64,000 nt of DNA from NCBI GenBank assembly GCA_002211745.1, contig CP022114.1, positions 4,062,645-4,126,644 of the forward strand, written 5' to 3'. Below, one piece after another: positions 32,795 through 46,664 of this stretch (position 1 is its first letter; the number at the start of each line of letters is the position of its first letter). The notes below the pieces were generated by a model. It was given only the letters and a program-made list of their open reading frames with translations. It ran no database searches and had not been told where the DNA came from. The position numbers and the translations under genes are program-made. The DNA is from Kluyvera genomosp. 3 (GTDB lineage Bacteria > Pseudomonadota > Gammaproteobacteria > Enterobacterales > Enterobacteriaceae).

Positions 32795-34056
32795 TTAAAA
32801 CTCTTTGCGTAACCAGCTATTCAGTCGTTTGATCCACGAACCAACCGATGCAGTTACGCGCTTTTCTACTTCCGCTTCACCACTCAAATGGGACTCTTTC
32901 CCGTAGTGCAGCAGGCCCACTGCCGTGGAATAATACGGCTCCTGGGCATAGTCCGTCAGACCGGTAATGTTCAACGGTGCGCCAATACGCACCTGCGTAT
33001 GGAACACCCGCTGCGCGCAGGCCGCTAAGCCTTCAATTTGCGCCGCGCCGCCGGTCAACACAATCCCGCCGCCAGGTGGTGTTTGACCCCTTGCTGACGA
33101 AGCTGTTCCTGTAACTGTAAAATCTCTTCATTGACGAGATTTAAGAGCTCGGTGTAACGCGGCTCAATGACCTCGGCCAATGTCTGGCGCTGCAGGCTGC
33201 GCGGCGGACGTCCACCCACGCTCGGCACTTCAACGCTCTCATCTTTGCCCACAATGGAGCCTAATGCGCAACCGTGGCGCACTTTGATCGCTTCGGCATC
33301 GCTTGGCGGCGTACCAAACGCATAGGCGATATCGCTGGTCACCACGTTCCCCGCGTATGGGATCACCTTGGTGTGGCGCAATGCACCGCCAGTATACACG
33401 GCGATATCCATTGTACCGCCACCGATATCCACCACGCAGACGCCCAGCTCACGTTCGTCTTCGGTCAGAACCGAATAACTTGACGCCAACCCGGCGAAAA
33501 TCAGCTGATCGACCTTCAGACCACAGCGTTCAACCGCTTTGACGATGTTCTTCGCCATGTCGTTGTGGCAGGTAATCAGATGTACCTTGGCCTGCATACG
33601 CACGCCGGACAAGCCGACCGGGTTTTTGATCCCTTCCTGGTAATCAATCGCGTATTCCTGCGGAATCACATGAAGAACACGGTGCTCGTCACGCACGCGT
33701 ACAGACTTCGCCGTATGCACCACGTTCTCAACGTCTTCCTGCGTGACCTCTTCTTCAGAGATAGGCACCATGCCTATCTCATTTTGACAGCTAATGTGTT
33801 TGCCGGAAAGCGCCAGATATACAGAAGAGATCTGGCAATCCGCCATCAGTTCCGCCTGATCGATAGCGCGCTGTACGCATTTGACTACCGACTCCAGGTC
33901 GTTAACCCCGCCTTTATCCATACCTCGGGATGGGCAACTGCCGACCCCAATGATATTAATCACTCCGTCGGGCAGAACTTCCCCTACTAAAGCGGCTACT
34001 TTTGCAGTGCCGATCTCCAGTCCAACTACCAGTTTTCTGTCCGTCGCCTTGATCAT
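32795..34056 (-). CDS. ftsA: Cell division protein FtsA (one single-base break)
   Basis: Actin-like membrane tether for FtsZ and activator of the divisome. The start [25 protein letters not shown] at 34056. One G is missing near 33066, and repair gives 420 aa as in E. coli. The ATP site shows DIGGGTMDIAVY. The C-terminal amphipathic membrane helix is VGSWIKRLNSWLRKEF. The gene is essential. Its ATG overlaps the ftsQ stop (ATGA). Confidence 0.97.
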
Positions 34057-34885
34057 TGTTGTTCTGCCTGTGCCTGATTCTGTTGTTGATTAGTGTCCGC
34101 CGCAGGAGCAGGTTCCCAGCCTACTGCCGCCCCGAGTCATAACGCAAATCAACATAGCTAATCCGATTACCCTCAGTTTGCGCCTGCTGTTCCAGAACCG
34201 GATACAGTTCCAGAAAACGCGCCAGCCGCTTCATCGTATCGCCCCGCCCCAGATTCAGCTTGATACCGTTATCAAGCGTCAGCTGCCACGAACGGCGCGC
34301 GGTCATCGCCGCAACCTTCAACGTGAACTTCCCTTTCGCGAGCACCGCGCCCATGTCGTGATAACCCTGCAAGACTTCGCTTGCGCTGCCTTCCGGGCCA
34401 TAGAGCATAGGCAAATTCTGCTTGCTGGTTCGATCGGCCGGAATGCTGAAGGCCGTACCTTCCGCATCCACCATGTGCTGATCATTCCAACGCGCAATTG
34501 GCACATATTCAACCAGATGAATCTTCAATTCGTCCGGCCACTGCTTTCTTACGCTTGCCTGTTTAATCCACGGCAGGCGTTCAATCTGACTCTGAACGAT
34601 GTTGACATCCTGAGTCATAAAGGTTCCCGGCGAGCCCAATGCCAGTATGGACTGGCGGATATCATCATTACGCGTGTAATGACGATCGCCGGTGACGACC
34701 AGTTTTGAGATGGGCAAACGCTGCGCATCTTCCATCCAGCCAAGCACGACCCAGCCGCTCACAAACACGGTACACAACACCGCCAGCAGGAACAAAATCC
34801 CCGCTAAATGCGTTCCATTATTGCGCCGTGAAGCCGCATACTCTTCTTCTTCACGGTTCCGCGTATTCAGCGCAGCCTGCGACAT
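34053..34885 (-). CDS. ftsQ: Cell division protein FtsQ (one single-base break)
   Basis: Bitopic inner membrane protein of the FtsQLB complex. An N-terminal cytoplasmic stretch of about 25 aa is followed by one membrane helix ([21 protein letters not shown]), a POTRA domain ([19 protein letters not shown]) and the FtsQ beta domain. One G is missing near 34132. Repair gives about 277 aa, ending in a Gln-rich tail (NQAQAEQQ). It lies 1 bp after the ddlB stop and overlaps ftsA by 4 bp. Confidence 0.96.
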
Positions 34886-34886
34886 A

Positions 34887-35797
<911 letters not shown>

Positions 35798-35805
<8 letters not shown>

Positions 35806-37273
35806 GACGCGGTTCCTCCTGAGTTTGCGGCTTCAGTTTGATTTCAGCTAAGTTACGCGCGATTTTACCAATATTTCCCGCGCCTTGAATTAGAACAAGA
35901 TCATTACCCGTCAGTACTGATGCCAGCATTTCAGCGACTTGCGCCGGGTCGGAGACCAGAATCGGGTCCACTTTTCCACGCCCGCGAATAGTACGGCACA
36001 GCGAACGGCTGTCCGCGCCAGGAATCGGCGCTTCGCCAGCCGGATAAACGTCGAGCATCAGCAGCGCGTCGACCTGAGTCAGCACGTGGGCAAAATCGTC
36101 ATACAGATCGCGCGTACGGGTATAACGGTGCGGCTGGAAGACCATCACCAGTTTTTTCTCCGGCCAGCCAGCGCGCGCGGCTTTAATCGTCGCGTCCACT
36201 TCCGTCGGGTGATGACCGTAATCATCCACCAGCATCGCCGAGCCTTCTTTGCCATTCACTTCCGCCAGCGGGAATTCGCCCAGGAAATCGAAGCGACGAC
36301 CGGTGCCCTGGAAGCTCTCCAGCGCGCGTAGAATCGCGTCATCTTCAATGCCCTCTTCCGTGGCCACTGCAACCGCCGCCGCCGCGTTTAACGCGTTATG
36401 GCGGCCCGGTGCGTTCAGCGTCACGCGCAGATCCTCTTTGTCCTGACGCACCAGCGTGAAGTGTCCCTGCGGGCCAATTTGCTGGTAGCCTTCGACGCGC
36501 ACGTCGGCATCGTCGCTAAAACCGTAGGTAGTAATCTGACGACCCACGCGCGGCAACAGCTCGCGAATAACGGGATCGTCCACACACATCACGGCACGAC
36601 CATAAAACGGCAAATTGTGCAGGAAATTAATGAACGTCTGCTTTAAATTTTCGAAGTCGCCCTGGTAGGTATCCATGTGGTCGGCTTCGATGTTGGTGAC
36701 AATGGCCACCATCGGCTGCAAATGCAGAAACGACGCGTCGCTCTCATCGGCTTCCGCAATCAGATAACGGCTGTGACCGAGACGCGCATGTACACCCGCC
36801 GCTTTCACCAGACCGCCGTTCACGAAGGTCGGGTCCAGCCCCGCTTCCGCGTAAATACTGGCCACCATTGCGGTGGTGGTGGTTTTGCCGTGCGTACCGG
36901 CAATGGCAATGCCATGACGAAAACGCATCAGTTCTGCCAGCATCTCTGCGCGGCGAATCACCGGAATGCGCGCTTCATGCGCCGCCACGATTTCCGGGTT
37001 ATCGGCAGAAATCGCCGTCGACACCACAACAACGCTCGCATCGCGCACGTTTTCCGGGCGATGGTTGAAATAGATGGTGGCGCCCAGCTTGCTCAGCTGC
37101 TGCGTTACCGGGTTTGGCGCCAGGTCGGAACCGCTGATCTGATACCCTTCGTTGGCCAGTACTTCGGCAATACCGCCCATCCCGGCGCCGCCGATGCCAA
37201 CAAAGTGAATGTGCCGGACGCGACGCATCTCGGGCACGATAGAACGCAGTTTCGCCAGTTGTTGTGTATTCAT
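35798..37273 (-). CDS. murC: UDP-N-acetylmuramate--L-alanine ligase
   Basis: An intact 491-aa protein, the E. coli length. It adds the first amino acid (L-Ala) to UDP-MurNAc. The N-terminal UMP-binding Rossmann motif is [16 protein letters not shown], the ATP P-loop is [14 protein letters not shown] near residue 125, and the C-terminal ligase domain has [19 protein letters not shown]. It sits between murG (53-bp gap) and ddlB (8-bp overlap). Confidence 0.98.
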
Positions 37274-37326
37274 TCTTTAAACGCCATCACTTCTAAAATT
37301 CGGGCGACGCCAGCGCGCCGCAATGA

Positions 37327-38392
37327 TTAAGCCTTTGCTGCCAGGCTCACTTCTTTTGCTACCCGCTCGGTAGCATCCGGGATCGCCGCCGCGCGCGCGC
37401 GTTCAGCCATCTCTAACAAGGTGTTGCGATCCCAGCTTGCCAGCGTGTCCGCGACCGCTTGTGCCGTAAACTGCGGCTGCTCGTAGATCTTTGCCGCGCC
37501 CGCTTTTTCCAGCGGCAGCGCGTTCCAGTACTGCTGGCGGTCTTTATGCTGGAACGGCACAAAAATCGCCGGCAGCCCCGCCGCCGCAATCTCGCTCACC
37601 GTCAGCGCGCCGGAGCGGCACACCACCACATCAGCCCACGCATAGGCCGCCGCCATATCGTCAATAAACTCGGTCACTTTATGCTGAGCCTGACCGACAT
37701 CGGCATAGGCTTGCTCCACGGTCTGTTGACCGCCTTTACCGCTCTGGTGCCAGATAGTCACCGCATCGCCCAGACGTTGCGCCACCTGCGGCATCGTCTG
37801 GTTCAGGATGCGCGCGCCCTGCGAACCGCCAACCACCAGCACGCGAATGGGCCATCGCGCCCGACCAGACGCTGTTCCGGCAGTGGCAGCGCCAGCACGT
37901 CAACGCGTACCGGGTTGCCCACGACTTCAGCATTCGGGAATGCGCCAGGGAAAGCCTGCATCACTTTGGTGGCAATCTTCGCCAGCCATTTATTGGTCAG
38001 CCCGGCAATACCGTTCTGCTCGTGCAGTACCACCGGAATGCCCAGTGACCACGCCGCCAAACCGCCGGGCCAGAGACGTAACCGCCCATTCCGAGCACCA
38101 CGTCCGGCTTAAAACGTTTCATGATCGCCCGCGCCTGCCGCCAGGCGTTGAAGATACGCATCGGCGCCAGCAGCAGCGCCTTCACGCCTTTGCCACGCAG
38201 CCCGGAAATATGAATGAAATCAATCTCAATGCCGTGTTTCGGTACGAGGTCGGCTTCCATACGATCCGCGGTTCCCAGCCAGCGCACTTGCCAGCCCTGA
38301 TCCATTAAATGGTGCGCAACCGCCAGCCCCGGGAACACATGTCCGCCGGTACCGCCCGCCATCACCATTAACCGCTTTGTTTGACCGCTCAT
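37327..38392 (-). CDS. murG: MurG N-acetylglucosaminyltransferase (two single-base breaks)
   Basis: Transfers GlcNAc to lipid I to make lipid II at the inner face of the membrane; GT28 family. The G-loops [18 protein letters not shown] and [14 protein letters not shown] are visible, the second across the break near 38068. Another break lies near 37850. Restoring one G and one C gives 355 aa as in E. coli. The UDP-GlcNAc site includes [20 protein letters not shown] and [13 protein letters not shown]. It overlaps ftsW by 4 bp. Confidence 0.96.
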
Positions 38393-39660
38393 CGAGAACC
38401 TCGGGTAAACGCCTGCGCTTTCTCCAGGCGTGTTTCATAATCAATTCGTAACAAGAACATAATGGCAGTCGACATAATCAGAAGACTGGAGCCACCGTAG
38501 CTGATCAGAGGCAGCGTCAGGCCTTTCGTCGGCAGCATACCGGCTGCCGCCCCTACGTTCACCAACGCCTGGAAACTGAACCACACGCCGATTGCGCAAG
38601 CCAGGAAGCCAGAAAAACGTTGGTTAATCTCCAGCGCTTTGCGACCGATGGACATGGCGCGGAAAGCGACGAAGAATACCATTAAAAGTGCCAGTACCAC
38701 ACCGATATAACCCAATTCCTCACCGATGATGGCGAAGATGAAGTCGGTGTGCGCTTCCGGCAGGTACTCCAGTTTCTGTACCGAGTTGCCTAAGCCCTGA
38801 CCCCACATCTCGCCGCGGCCAAAGGCCATCAGCGACTGGGTTAACTGGTAGCCGCTGCCGAACGGGTCTTCCCACGGGTTCCAGAAGGAAGTCACGCGGC
38901 GAATACGATACGGTTCGGCGAGAATCAGCAGCACCACCGCTGAAATGCCCATGCCGATAATGGCGATGAACTGCCACAGCTTGGCGCCGGCAAGGAATAG
39001 CATCGCCAGCGTTGTGACGAACAGCACCACCACGGTACCGAGGTCAGGCTGCGCCAGCAGTAAAATCGCCAGCACGAAAATCACGCCCATCGGCTTTAAG
39101 AAGCCGCGCAGGTTGTTGCGCACCTCGTCCGCTTTACGCACCAGATAGTTGGCGATATAGCAAAACAGCGAGAGCTTGGTCAGCTCGGCGGGCTGAATAC
39201 GCAGCGGACCGAGCGCAATCCAGCGCGACGCCCCGTTAACCGAACTCCCCACCACCAAGACAATCAGCAGCATGCAGATGGACGCAATCAGCATAAAGGT
39301 ACTGTGGCGCTGCCAGAACGACATCGGCAGACGCAGCGTGATCAGCGCCAGACAGAAGGCCAGAATCAGATACAAGCCATCACGTTTGGCGAACAGGAAC
39401 GGATCGTTCGCCAGACGTTGCCCGACGGGCATGGACGCCGAAGTCACCATAATAAAACCAATCGCCGCGAGGCCGAGCGTCAACCACAGCAGCGTGCGGT
39501 CGTACATAATCAGGCTATCGCTATCTTTTTCCCGCGAGCCCATCACCCAGCCCTTCAGCGCGGCGAACATCCAACCAAACAGCCATGCGAAAATGCGCAT
39601 GCCCGGCAAACGCGGCAGCCTCAGTTGAGGCAGTCTCAGGCGCGGGAGCGATAAACGCAT
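38389..39660 (-). CDS. ftsW: Septal peptidoglycan polymerase FtsW (SEDS family)
   Basis: An intact 423-aa protein, about nine residues longer than E. coli FtsW. The extra length lies in the cytoplasmic N-terminus, where [16 protein letters not shown] is a short repeat. About ten membrane helices follow. SEDS features include [41 protein letters not shown] and [12 protein letters not shown]. It polymerises septal glycan with FtsI. The ATG at 39660 overlaps the murD stop; an alternative ATG one codon upstream is also possible. Confidence 0.97.
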   Translation of the reverse strand: MRLSLPRLRLPQLRLPRLPGMRIFAWLFGWMFAALKGWVMGSREKDSDSLIMYDRTLLWLTLGLAAIGFIMVTSASMPVGQRLANDPFLFAKRDGLYLILAFCLALITLRLPMSFWQRHSTFMLIASICMLLIVLVVGSSVNGASRWIALGPLRIQPAELTKLSLFCYIANYLVRKADEVRNNLRGFLKPMGVIFVLAILLLAQPDLGTVVVLFVTTLAMLFLAGAKLWQFIAIIGMGISAVVLLILAEPYRIRRVTSFWNPWEDPFGSGYQLTQSLMAFGRGEMWGQGLGNSVQKLEYLPEAHTDFIFAIIGEELGYIGVVLALLMVFFVAFRAMSIGRKALEINQRFSGFLACAIGVWFSFQALVNVGAAAGMLPTKGLTLPLISYGGSSLLIMSTAIMFLLRIDYETRLEKAQAFTRGSR

Positions 39661-40976
39661 CAACCTAACTCCTTCGCCAGACGAGCAAACACGTCGCCGC
39701 GCTGCTCAAAGCTTTTGAACTGGTCAAGGCTGGCGCAAGCCGGAGACAACAGCACCATATCGCCCACCTTCACCTGCGGCGCAATCAGGCGCATCGCTTC
39801 TTCCATCGTTTCGGTCTGGGTGGCGATTTCCGGACGCAGCGCGGCCAGTTCACCGCCGTCGCGGCCAAAGCAGTACAGACGAATGTTGTCGCCGGTCAGA
39901 TAACGCTGCAGCGGCGCAAAGTCGGCAGATTTGCCGTCGCCGCCCAGCAGCAGATACAGCGTACCCGCCACATGCAGGCCATTTAACGCCGCTTCCGTGC
40001 TGCCAACGTTGGTGGCTTTAGAATCGTTAATCCAGCGCACGCCGTTGTGCTCAAGCACAATCTGAAAGCGGTGAGCCAACCCGCTAAAGGTGGTCAACGC
40101 TTTCAGGCTGGTCGCGCGCGGCAGGCCGACGGAGTCGGCCAGCGCCAGCGCCGCCAGAGCGTTACTGTAGTTATGCTGCCCGGTAAGCGGCATCTCTTTG
40201 ACGTTCAATACTTTTTCACCTTTTACACGCAGCCAGGTTTCGCCCTGCTGGCGGTTCAGGTGATAGTCGCCTACGTCAACGCCAAAGCTGACGCAGCGTT
40301 CGTCGGCACCGCGCACCGGCATGGTCAGGCCGTCGTCGGCGTTTACCACACATACTTTAGCGTTCTCATAGACCTTCAGCTTGGCCGCGCGATATTGCTG
40401 CAGGCCCAGCGGGTAACGGTCCATATGATCTTCGGTAACGTTAAGGATCGTGGCCGCCGCCGCGTGCAGGCTGGAGGTGGTTTCCAGTTGGAAGCTGGAA
40501 AGTTCCAGTACGTACAGTTCGCGAGCCGGATCCAGCAGCATCAGCGCGGGCAGGCCAATATTGCCGCCCACGCCGACGTTGACGCCCGCCGCTTTCGCCA
40601 TTTCGCCAACCAGCGTCGTGACGGTGCTTTTGCCGTTGGAACCGGTGATGGCGACAATCGGCGCCTGCGCTTCACGGCAGAACAGCTCGATATCGCCTAC
40701 GATTTCAATACCTGCGTCCGCGGCGCGGCTTAGCGCCGGGTAAGCCAGCGCGATACCAGGGCTGGCGACGATCAGATCGGCCGCCATCAGCCAGTCTTCA
40801 TTTAGCCCACCCACATAACGCTCTACCGCTTCCGGCAACTTATCCAGGCCGGGTGGGGTCGCTCGGGTATCCATCACGCGCGGCGTCACGTTCTGCGCGA
40901 GGAAGAAATCCACGCAGGACAGCCCGGTCAGTCCAAGACCAATGATGACGACGTTTTTACCCTGGTAATCTGCCAT
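39660..40976 (-). CDS. murD: UDP-N-acetylmuramoyl-L-alanine--D-glutamate ligase
   Basis: 438 aa from the start [18 protein letters not shown] at 40976, as in E. coli. A frame open upstream would add 30 residues that overlap mraY and are not conserved. The P-loop is [30 protein letters not shown] and [17 protein letters not shown] are further Mur ligase motifs. It adds D-Glu to UDP-MurNAc-L-Ala. It starts 2 bp after the mraY stop. Confidence 0.98.
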   Translation of the reverse strand: MADYQGKNVVIIGLGLTGLSCVDFFLAQNVTPRVMDTRATPPGLDKLPEAVERYVGGLNEDWLMAADLIVASPGIALAYPALSRAADAGIEIVGDIELFCREAQAPIVAITGSNGKSTVTTLVGEMAKAAGVNVGVGGNIGLPALMLLDPARELYVLELSSFQLETTSSLHAAAATILNVTEDHMDRYPLGLQQYRAAKLKVYENAKVCVVNADDGLTMPVRGADERCVSFGVDVGDYHLNRQQGETWLRVKGEKVLNVKEMPLTGQHNYSNALAALALADSVGLPRATSLKALTTFSGLAHRFQIVLEHNGVRWINDSKATNVGSTEAALNGLHVAGTLYLLLGGDGKSADFAPLQRYLTGDNIRLYCFGRDGGELAALRPEIATQTETMEEAMRLIAPQVKVGDMVLLSPACASLDQFKSFEQRGDVFARLAKELG

Positions 40977-40978
40977 GA

Positions 40979-42060
40979 TTAACGTACCTTCAGCGTTGCC
41001 AGGCCAATCAGCACCAGCATCAGCGAAATAATCCAGAAGCGCACAATGACGCGCGGCTCCGGCCAACCTTTCAGTTCATAGTGGTGGTGAATCGGCGCCA
41101 TACGGAAGATGCGCTGACCGCGCAGCTTGAAGGAGCCGACCTGCAGGATCACCGACAGGGTTTCCACCACGAAGACGCCGCCATGATCACCAGCAGGAAC
41201 TCCTGACGCAGCAGCACGGCGATAATGCCCAGCGCGCCGCCCAATGCCAGGGAACCCACGTCGCCCATGAAGACCTGCGCCGGATAGGTGTTGAACCACA
41301 AGAAGCCTAAGCCCGCGCCGACAATCGCCGTACAGACGATCACCAGCTCGCCCGCATGACGCAGGTAAGGAATGTGCAGATAGCTGGCAAAGTTCATGTT
41401 ACCGGTCGCCCACGCCACCAGCGCAAAACCTGCCGCGACGAAGACGGTTGGCATGATCGCCAGGCCATCAAGCCCATCGGTCAGGTTGACCGCGTTACCC
41501 GTCCCGACGATCACGAAGTAGGCCAGCAGGATGTAGAACAGACCCAGTTGCGGCATCACGTCTTTAAAGAACGGCACCACCAGCTCGGTGGCTGGCGTAT
41601 CTTTACCGGCCAGATACAGCGCAAAGGCCACGCCCAGCGCAATCACCGACATCCAGAAGTACTTCCAGCGGGCAATCAGCCCCTTAGTGTCTTTGCGCAC
41701 CACTTTGCGGTAATCGTCGACAAAACCGATAATGCCGTAGCCAATCAGCACCGTCAGCACACACCATACATATGGGTTAGACGGATAAGCCCACAGCAGT
41801 ACAGACACCGTAATCGCAGTGAGGATCATGATCCCGCCCATCGTCGGCGTACCGCGTTTACTGAAGTGAGATTCCGGACCGTCGTTACGCACGACCTGGC
41901 CGAACGACATTTTTTGCAAGCGGGCGATCATCCGCGGGCCCATCCACAGTGAGATGAACAGCGCGGTCAGAAGGCTGACGATGGCGCGAAACGTCAGATA
42001 GGAAAAGACGTTAAAGCCGGAATAATATTTGACCAGATGTTCGGCCAGCCACACTAACAT
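40979..42060 (-). CDS. mraY: Phospho-MurNAc-pentapeptide translocase MraY (one single-base break)
   Basis: Forms lipid I by joining UDP-MurNAc-pentapeptide to undecaprenyl phosphate; about ten membrane helices. The catalytic Asp pair lies in [27 protein letters not shown] is another active-site motif, and the Mg/His motif is [15 protein letters not shown] near the C-terminus. One G is missing near 41181 (should read [12 protein letters not shown]). Repair gives 360 aa as in E. coli. The gene is essential. It overlaps murF by 7 bp. Confidence 0.97.
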
Positions 42061-43412
42061 GTCCCGTTCTCCTGTACAGCGCGTACGACCTGTTCCATGG
42101 CGGCACTGCGTGATCCTTTCACCAGAATGGTGATCGTTTTATGTTCATTAATAAGCGATTTCAGACGCGCAATCGCCGAGTCTTTCTCGGTGAAGTGCTC
42201 CCCTTCCCCGCTCGCCGTGCTAATCGCCTGGCTTAATTTGCCAACGCTCAGCACACGGTCGATACCCGCCGCTTTCGCTGCTTCACCGACCTGGATGTGG
42301 CACGCTTCACTCTCAGCGCCCAGTTCCGCCATATCGCCCACCACCAGCACGCGGTAGCCCGGCATTTCAGACAGCACCTGCACCGCGGCGGTCATGGAAC
42401 CGACGTTCGCATTGTAGGAGTCGTCCAGCAGCAGCTGGCTATCCGTCAGGTGAATCGGGAACAGACGCCCCGGCACCGCTTTCAACTGCGCCAGCCCGGC
42501 TTTTACCGCACTCAGGTCTGCGCCCACCGCCGTCGCCAGCGCGGTCGCCGCCAGCGCATTAGCGATGTTGTGACGGCCCGGCAGCGGCAGCAGCACATCC
42601 ACGCTGCCCTTCGGCGTATTTAGCGTGAACTCAGTGCCTTGCGAGGTAATGCGCACGTTCGCGGCGCTAAAATCGCTACCCGCCGCATTTGGCGAAAAGC
42701 GCCATACGGTACGATCGCCAATCACCTGCTGCCAGTTGGCCCAGTCGTTGTTATCCGCGTTCAGAATTGCGATACCGTTTTCCGGCAGTCCGGTAAAAAT
42801 CTCGCCCTTGGCTTTCGCAACGCCTGCCAGCGAGCCGAAGCCCTCAAGGTGCGCAGCCGCCAGGTTGTTCACCAGCGCCGCTTCCGGACGGGTCAGGCTG
42901 ACGGTCCAGGCGATTTCGCCCTGATGGTTGGCGCCCAGTTCAATCACCGCATACTGATGCTCTGCCGTCAGACGCAGTAATGTCATCGGCACGCCGATGT
43001 CATTATTTAGGTTGCCCGCGGTATAAAGCGTGTTGCCGCACTGGCTAAGAATCGCCGCGGTCATCTCTTTAACCGAGGTTTTACCGGAAGAACCGGTCAG
43101 CGCCACCACGCGCGCTGGCACCTGCTGACGTACCCAGGCTGCCAGTTCGCCAAAGGCGAGGCGGGTATCGGCGACCACCAGCTGCGGCAGGTCGATATCC
43201 AGCTTGCGGCTGACCAGCAGCGCGCCCGCGCCGCCATCTTTCGCTGTTTGCGCAAAGTCGTGCGCGTCAAAACGTTCACCCTTCAGCGCCACAAACAGGC
43301 AACCTGGGGTTAATTTACGCGTGTCGGTCGTGACATCGGCAATCAGACGATCGTCGCCATGCAGTTCGCCGCGCAGAATGTCGGTCAGTTGCTTCAACGT
43401 GACGTTAATCAT
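42054..43412 (-). CDS. murF: UDP-MurNAc-tripeptide--D-alanyl-D-alanine ligase
   Basis: An intact 452-aa protein, the E. coli length. It adds D-Ala-D-Ala to complete the UDP-MurNAc-pentapeptide. The P-loop is [18 protein letters not shown] near residue 107; [28 protein letters not shown] and [17 protein letters not shown] are typical. It overlaps murE by 4 bp. Confidence 0.98.
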   Translation of the reverse strand: MINVTLKQLTDILRGELHGDDRLIADVTTDTRKLTPGCLFVALKGERFDAHDFAQTAKDGGAGALLVSRKLDIDLPQLVVADTRLAFGELAAWVRQQVPARVVALTGSSGKTSVKEMTAAILSQCGNTLYTAGNLNNDIGVPMTLLRLTAEHQYAVIELGANHQGEIAWTVSLTRPEAALVNNLAAAHLEGFGSLAGVAKAKGEIFTGLPENGIAILNADNNDWANWQQVIGDRTVWRFSPNAAGSDFSAANVRITSQGTEFTLNTPKGSVDVLLPLPGRHNIANALAATALATAVGADLSAVKAGLAQLKAVPGRLFPIHLTDSQLLLDDSYNANVGSMTAAVQVLSEMPGYRVLVVGDMAELGAESEACHIQVGEAAKAAGIDRVLSVGKLSQAISTASGEGEHFTEKDSAIARLKSLINEHKTITILVKGSRSAAMEQVVRAVQENGTC

Positions 43413-44896
43413 GCCACCACTCCCAGCAGACGGGCTGCGGTCACGCGGTCGGAATAGTCGAGACGACGGTTACCAACGATTTGATAATCTTCGTGGCCTT
43501 TACCGGCCAGCAGCACCACGTCGTTCTCTTTAGCCTGCATGATGGCGTTGGTCACCGCTTCCGCGCGGCCTTCCATCACTTTCGCATGTCCGGCATCGAC
43601 CATCCCGGCCAGAATATCGTTGATAATCGCGCGCGGCTCTTCGGTACGCGGATTGTCATCGGTGACAACGGCGACGTCGGCGAACTCTTCGGCAATCGCC
43701 CCCATCAGCGGACGTTTGCCCTTATCGCGATCGCCGCCGCAACCAAAGACGCACCACAGTTTGCCCGCACAGTGCAGGCGTGCGGCTTGTAACGCTTTCT
43801 CCAGCGCATCCGGAGTGTGAGCGTAATCGACCACCACAGTCGGCTTGCCCGGCGCGCTAAACACTTCCATACGACCGCAAACCGGCTGTAAGCGCGCGGC
43901 GGTTTTCAGCAGATCGCTCAGGGAATAGTCCAGCGCCAGCAGCGTTGCCAGCGCCAGCAGCAGGTTGCTGACGTTAAAGGCGCCCATCAGACGGCTTTCA
44001 ATTTCGCCTTCGCCCCAGCTGGAGTCAAAGCGGATGGTCGCGCCGCTGTCGTGGTAGTTCACGGCGGTGGCTTTCAGCCAGCGACCATGACAATTCGGAT
44101 TAATATGGTCTTCCATCGACACCGCCACCGCATCCGGCAGACGGCTGAGCCAACGACGGCCCACCTCGTCATCGGCGTTAACAATCGCCTGGCCGCAGTG
44201 ATGCGTGGAGTACAGCAGCCATTTCGCTGCTTCGTAGTGCTCCATATCACCATGATAATCAAGGTGATCGCGACTCAGGTTGGTGAACACGGAAGCGGCA
44301 AACTTGAGCGCCGCGACGCGATGCTGTACCAGACCATGGGACGACACTTCCATCGCCGCCATCGTTGCGCCTTCGGCCACCAGGCCGGAGAGCACATGCT
44401 GAACGTCAACCGCCGAACCGGTGGTGTTTTCCGTCGGGATCACTTTGCCCAGCAGGCCATTGCCTACCGTGCCCATCACCGCGCTGGTTTCGCCCAGCAG
44501 CTGGCACCACTGTGCGATTAGCTGCGTCGTGGTGGTTTTACCGTTGGTACCGGTCACGCCCACCAGACGCAGGCTGTCGGACGGTTCATGATAGAAACGC
44601 CCGGCCAGCGCCGATAAACGTTCGTTTAACTGGCTGAGGTAAATAACCGGCACGCCGTGCATTTCACGGATTTCACCGTCGGTCGCTTCATCTTTTGCCT
44701 CGGCGACAATGGCAGCAACACCCTGCGCAATTGCCTGCGGGATATAACGACGCCCGTCCGCCTGATGACCCACTACCGCTACGAACAGATCGCCCGATGC
44801 AGCCACACGGCTGTCGAGCGTCATCTCTCGCAGTACTCGCTCCGGTGCATTCGGCACCCACGGAGCAAGAAGGTCGCGCAAATTACGATCTGCCAC
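43409..44896 (-). CDS. murE: UDP-MurNAc-L-Ala-D-Glu--meso-diaminopimelate ligase
   Basis: An intact 495-aa protein. The P-loop is [17 protein letters not shown]. The DNPR motif in [16 protein letters not shown] marks specificity for meso-diaminopimelate over lysine, as expected for a Gram-negative organism. [12 protein letters not shown] is also conserved. It overlaps the 3' end of ftsI by 14 bp. Confidence 0.98.
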   Translation of the reverse strand: MADRNLRDLLAPWVPNAPERVLREMTLDSRVAASGDLFVAVVGHQADGRRYIPQAIAQGVAAIVAEAKDEATDGEIREMHGVPVIYLSQLNERLSALAGRFYHEPSDSLRLVGVTGTNGKTTTTQLIAQWCQLLGETSAVMGTVGNGLLGKVIPTENTTGSAVDVQHVLSGLVAEGATMAAMEVSSHGLVQHRVAALKFAASVFTNLSRDHLDYHGDMEHYEAAKWLLYSTHHCGQAIVNADDEVGRRWLSRLPDAVAVSMEDHINPNCHGRWLKATAVNYHDSGATIRFDSSWGEGEIESRLMGAFNVSNLLLALATLLALDYSLSDLLKTAARLQPVCGRMEVFSAPGKPTVVVDYAHTPDALEKALQAARLHCAGKLWCVFGCGGDRDKGKRPLMGAIAEEFADVAVVTDDNPRTEEPRAIINDILAGMVDAGHAKVMEGRAEAVTNAIMQAKENDVVLLAGKGHEDYQIVGNRRLDYSDRVTAARLLGVVA

Positions 44897-46649
44897 CTGA
44901 TCCCTCGCCTTGATTTGTCACAAATTCACTCTTGTCGCCCGTTGCCAGCGCATCCGGCTCAATGTTCATCGTGCGCAGTACGCCGCCCATGATGGCACCA
45001 AACACCGGCGCGGAAACGGCGCCACCGTAGTATTTACCCGCCTGCGGGTCGTTAATCACCACCACCAGCGCAAAGCGCGGCTGGCTGGCTGGCGCGACGC
45101 CCGCGGTGTAAGCAATGTATTTGTTGATATAGCGCCCGTCCGGACCGACTTTTTTCGCCGTACCGGTTTTAATCGCGATACGGTAGCCTTTGATCGCCGC
45201 CTTCACGCCGCCTCCGCCAGGCAGCGCCACGCTTTCCATCATATGGACGACGGTGCGAACGATCGATTCCGGGAACACGCGCTCGCCGGGAACCGGCGGG
45301 TCAACTTTGGTTATCGACAGCGGACGGTAGATCCCATAGCTGCCAATCGTTGCGTAGACTCGCGCTAACTGTAACGGCGTTACCATTAGCCCGTAGCCGA
45401 AAGAGAAGGTGGCCCTCTCTATGTCAGACCACCGTTGTTTTTGAGGATATAAGCCACTGCGTTCTCCGACCAACCCCAAATTGGTCGCTTTTCCCAGCCC
45501 AAAACGTGAGTAAGTATCTACTAACGCTGAGGACGGCATCGCTAACGCCAGCTTGGAAACACCGACGTTACTCGACTTCTGTAGTACCCCGGTCAGGGTC
45601 AATTCGCTGTAGCGCGCCACGTCTTTGATTTCGTGGCCGTTAATACGGTATGGAATGGTATTCAGCACGGTATTTTCACGCACCACGCCGCGCTGAAGCG
45701 CGGTCATCACCACCATCGGTTTGACGGTTGAACCCGGTTCGAAGACGTCGGTGATCGCCCGGTTACGCATGGTGTCTTTCGCCGTGCCGGTGAAGTTGTT
45801 CGGGTTGTAAGACGGGCTGTTGGCCATCGCCAGCACTTCACCCGTGCTCACGTCGACCAGCACGGCACTACCGGATTCCGCTTTGTTAAACGCCACGGCG
45901 TTATTCAGTTCACGGTAAACCAGCGCCTGCAGACGTTCATCAATGCTCAACGCCAGGTTGTGTGCGGCCTGGCTATCGGTGGAGGAGATATCTTCAATCA
46001 CCCGGCCATAGCGGTCTTTACGCACGATACGCTCGCCCGGCTGGCCGGTGAGCCATTTATCGAAACTCTTCTCAACCCCTTCAATCCCCTGGCTATCGAC
46101 GTTGGTGAAGCCAATGAGGTGAGCAGTCACTTCCCCTGACGGGTAGTAACGGCGCGACTCTTCACGCAGATAAATCCCCGGCAGCTTCAGCTTTTTGATG
46201 TAATCGGCCATATCAGGGTTTACCTGACGGGCCAGATAGATAAAGCGCATGCGCGGGTTGGTGTTGATGCGGTTAGCCAGCTGATCGAGCGGCATATTCA
46301 GCGCGTCGGCCAGCGCCTTCCAGCGGTTGTTCAGCACCACGCCACCCGCTTCGTGCAGCTCTTTCGGGTCGGCCCAGATGGCTTTTACCGGCACGCTCAC
46401 CGCCAGCGGACGCCCGGAGCGGTCAGTAATCAAGCCGCGGGAAGTGGAGACCTGCTGGACGCGTAAAGAGCGCATGTCGCCCTCGCGCACCAGCTTATCA
46501 GGGGCAATAATTTGCAACCAGGCCGCGCGTCCCAGCAGGAACGCGAGCGCCATAAAAATACAGCCGCAAAGCAACGCAAAACGCCAACTGATAAAGTTGG
46601 CCTGTTCTTCCTGACGTTTTGGCTTAAGCGTTTTTGCCGCCGGTTTCAT
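44883..46649 (-). CDS. ftsI: Septal transpeptidase FtsI (PBP3)
   Basis: 588 aa from [16 protein letters not shown] at 46649; an ATG three codons upstream is less likely. There is a short cytoplasmic tail, one membrane helix ([21 protein letters not shown]), a pedestal domain and the class B transpeptidase domain. The catalytic Ser307 lies in [20 protein letters not shown] and IKTGTAKK are the SxN and KTG motifs. It cross-links septal peptidoglycan with FtsW and is the aztreonam target. I see no four-residue insertion near the YRIN/PYRI site, which reads [11 protein letters not shown] as in wild type. Confidence 0.98.
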   Translation of the reverse strand: MKPAAKTLKPKRQEEQANFISWRFALLCGCIFMALAFLLGRAAWLQIIAPDKLVREGDMRSLRVQQVSTSRGLITDRSGRPLAVSVPVKAIWADPKELHEAGGVVLNNRWKALADALNMPLDQLANRINTNPRMRFIYLARQVNPDMADYIKKLKLPGIYLREESRRYYPSGEVTAHLIGFTNVDSQGIEGVEKSFDKWLTGQPGERIVRKDRYGRVIEDISSTDSQAAHNLALSIDERLQALVYRELNNAVAFNKAESGSAVLVDVSTGEVLAMANSPSYNPNNFTGTAKDTMRNRAITDVFEPGSTVKPMVVMTALQRGVVRENTVLNTIPYRINGHEIKDVARYSELTLTGVLQKSSNVGVSKLALAMPSSALVDTYSRFGLGKATNLGLVGERSGLYPQKQRWSDIERATFSFGYGLMVTPLQLARVYATIGSYGIYRPLSITKVDPPVPGERVFPESIVRTVVHMMESVALPGGGGVKAAIKGYRIAIKTGTAKKVGPDGRYINKYIAYTAGVAPASQPRFALVVVINDPQAGKYYGGAVSAPVFGAIMGGVLRTMNIEPDALATGDKSEFVTNQGEGSGGRS

Positions 46650-46664
46650 GCGTTGCAATAATCC

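Noticed and set aside
44883-46649. Resistance-type insertion in FtsI (PBP3) near the PYRI site
   Set aside because: The local sequence [18 protein letters not shown] is the normal enterobacterial form, with no duplication.
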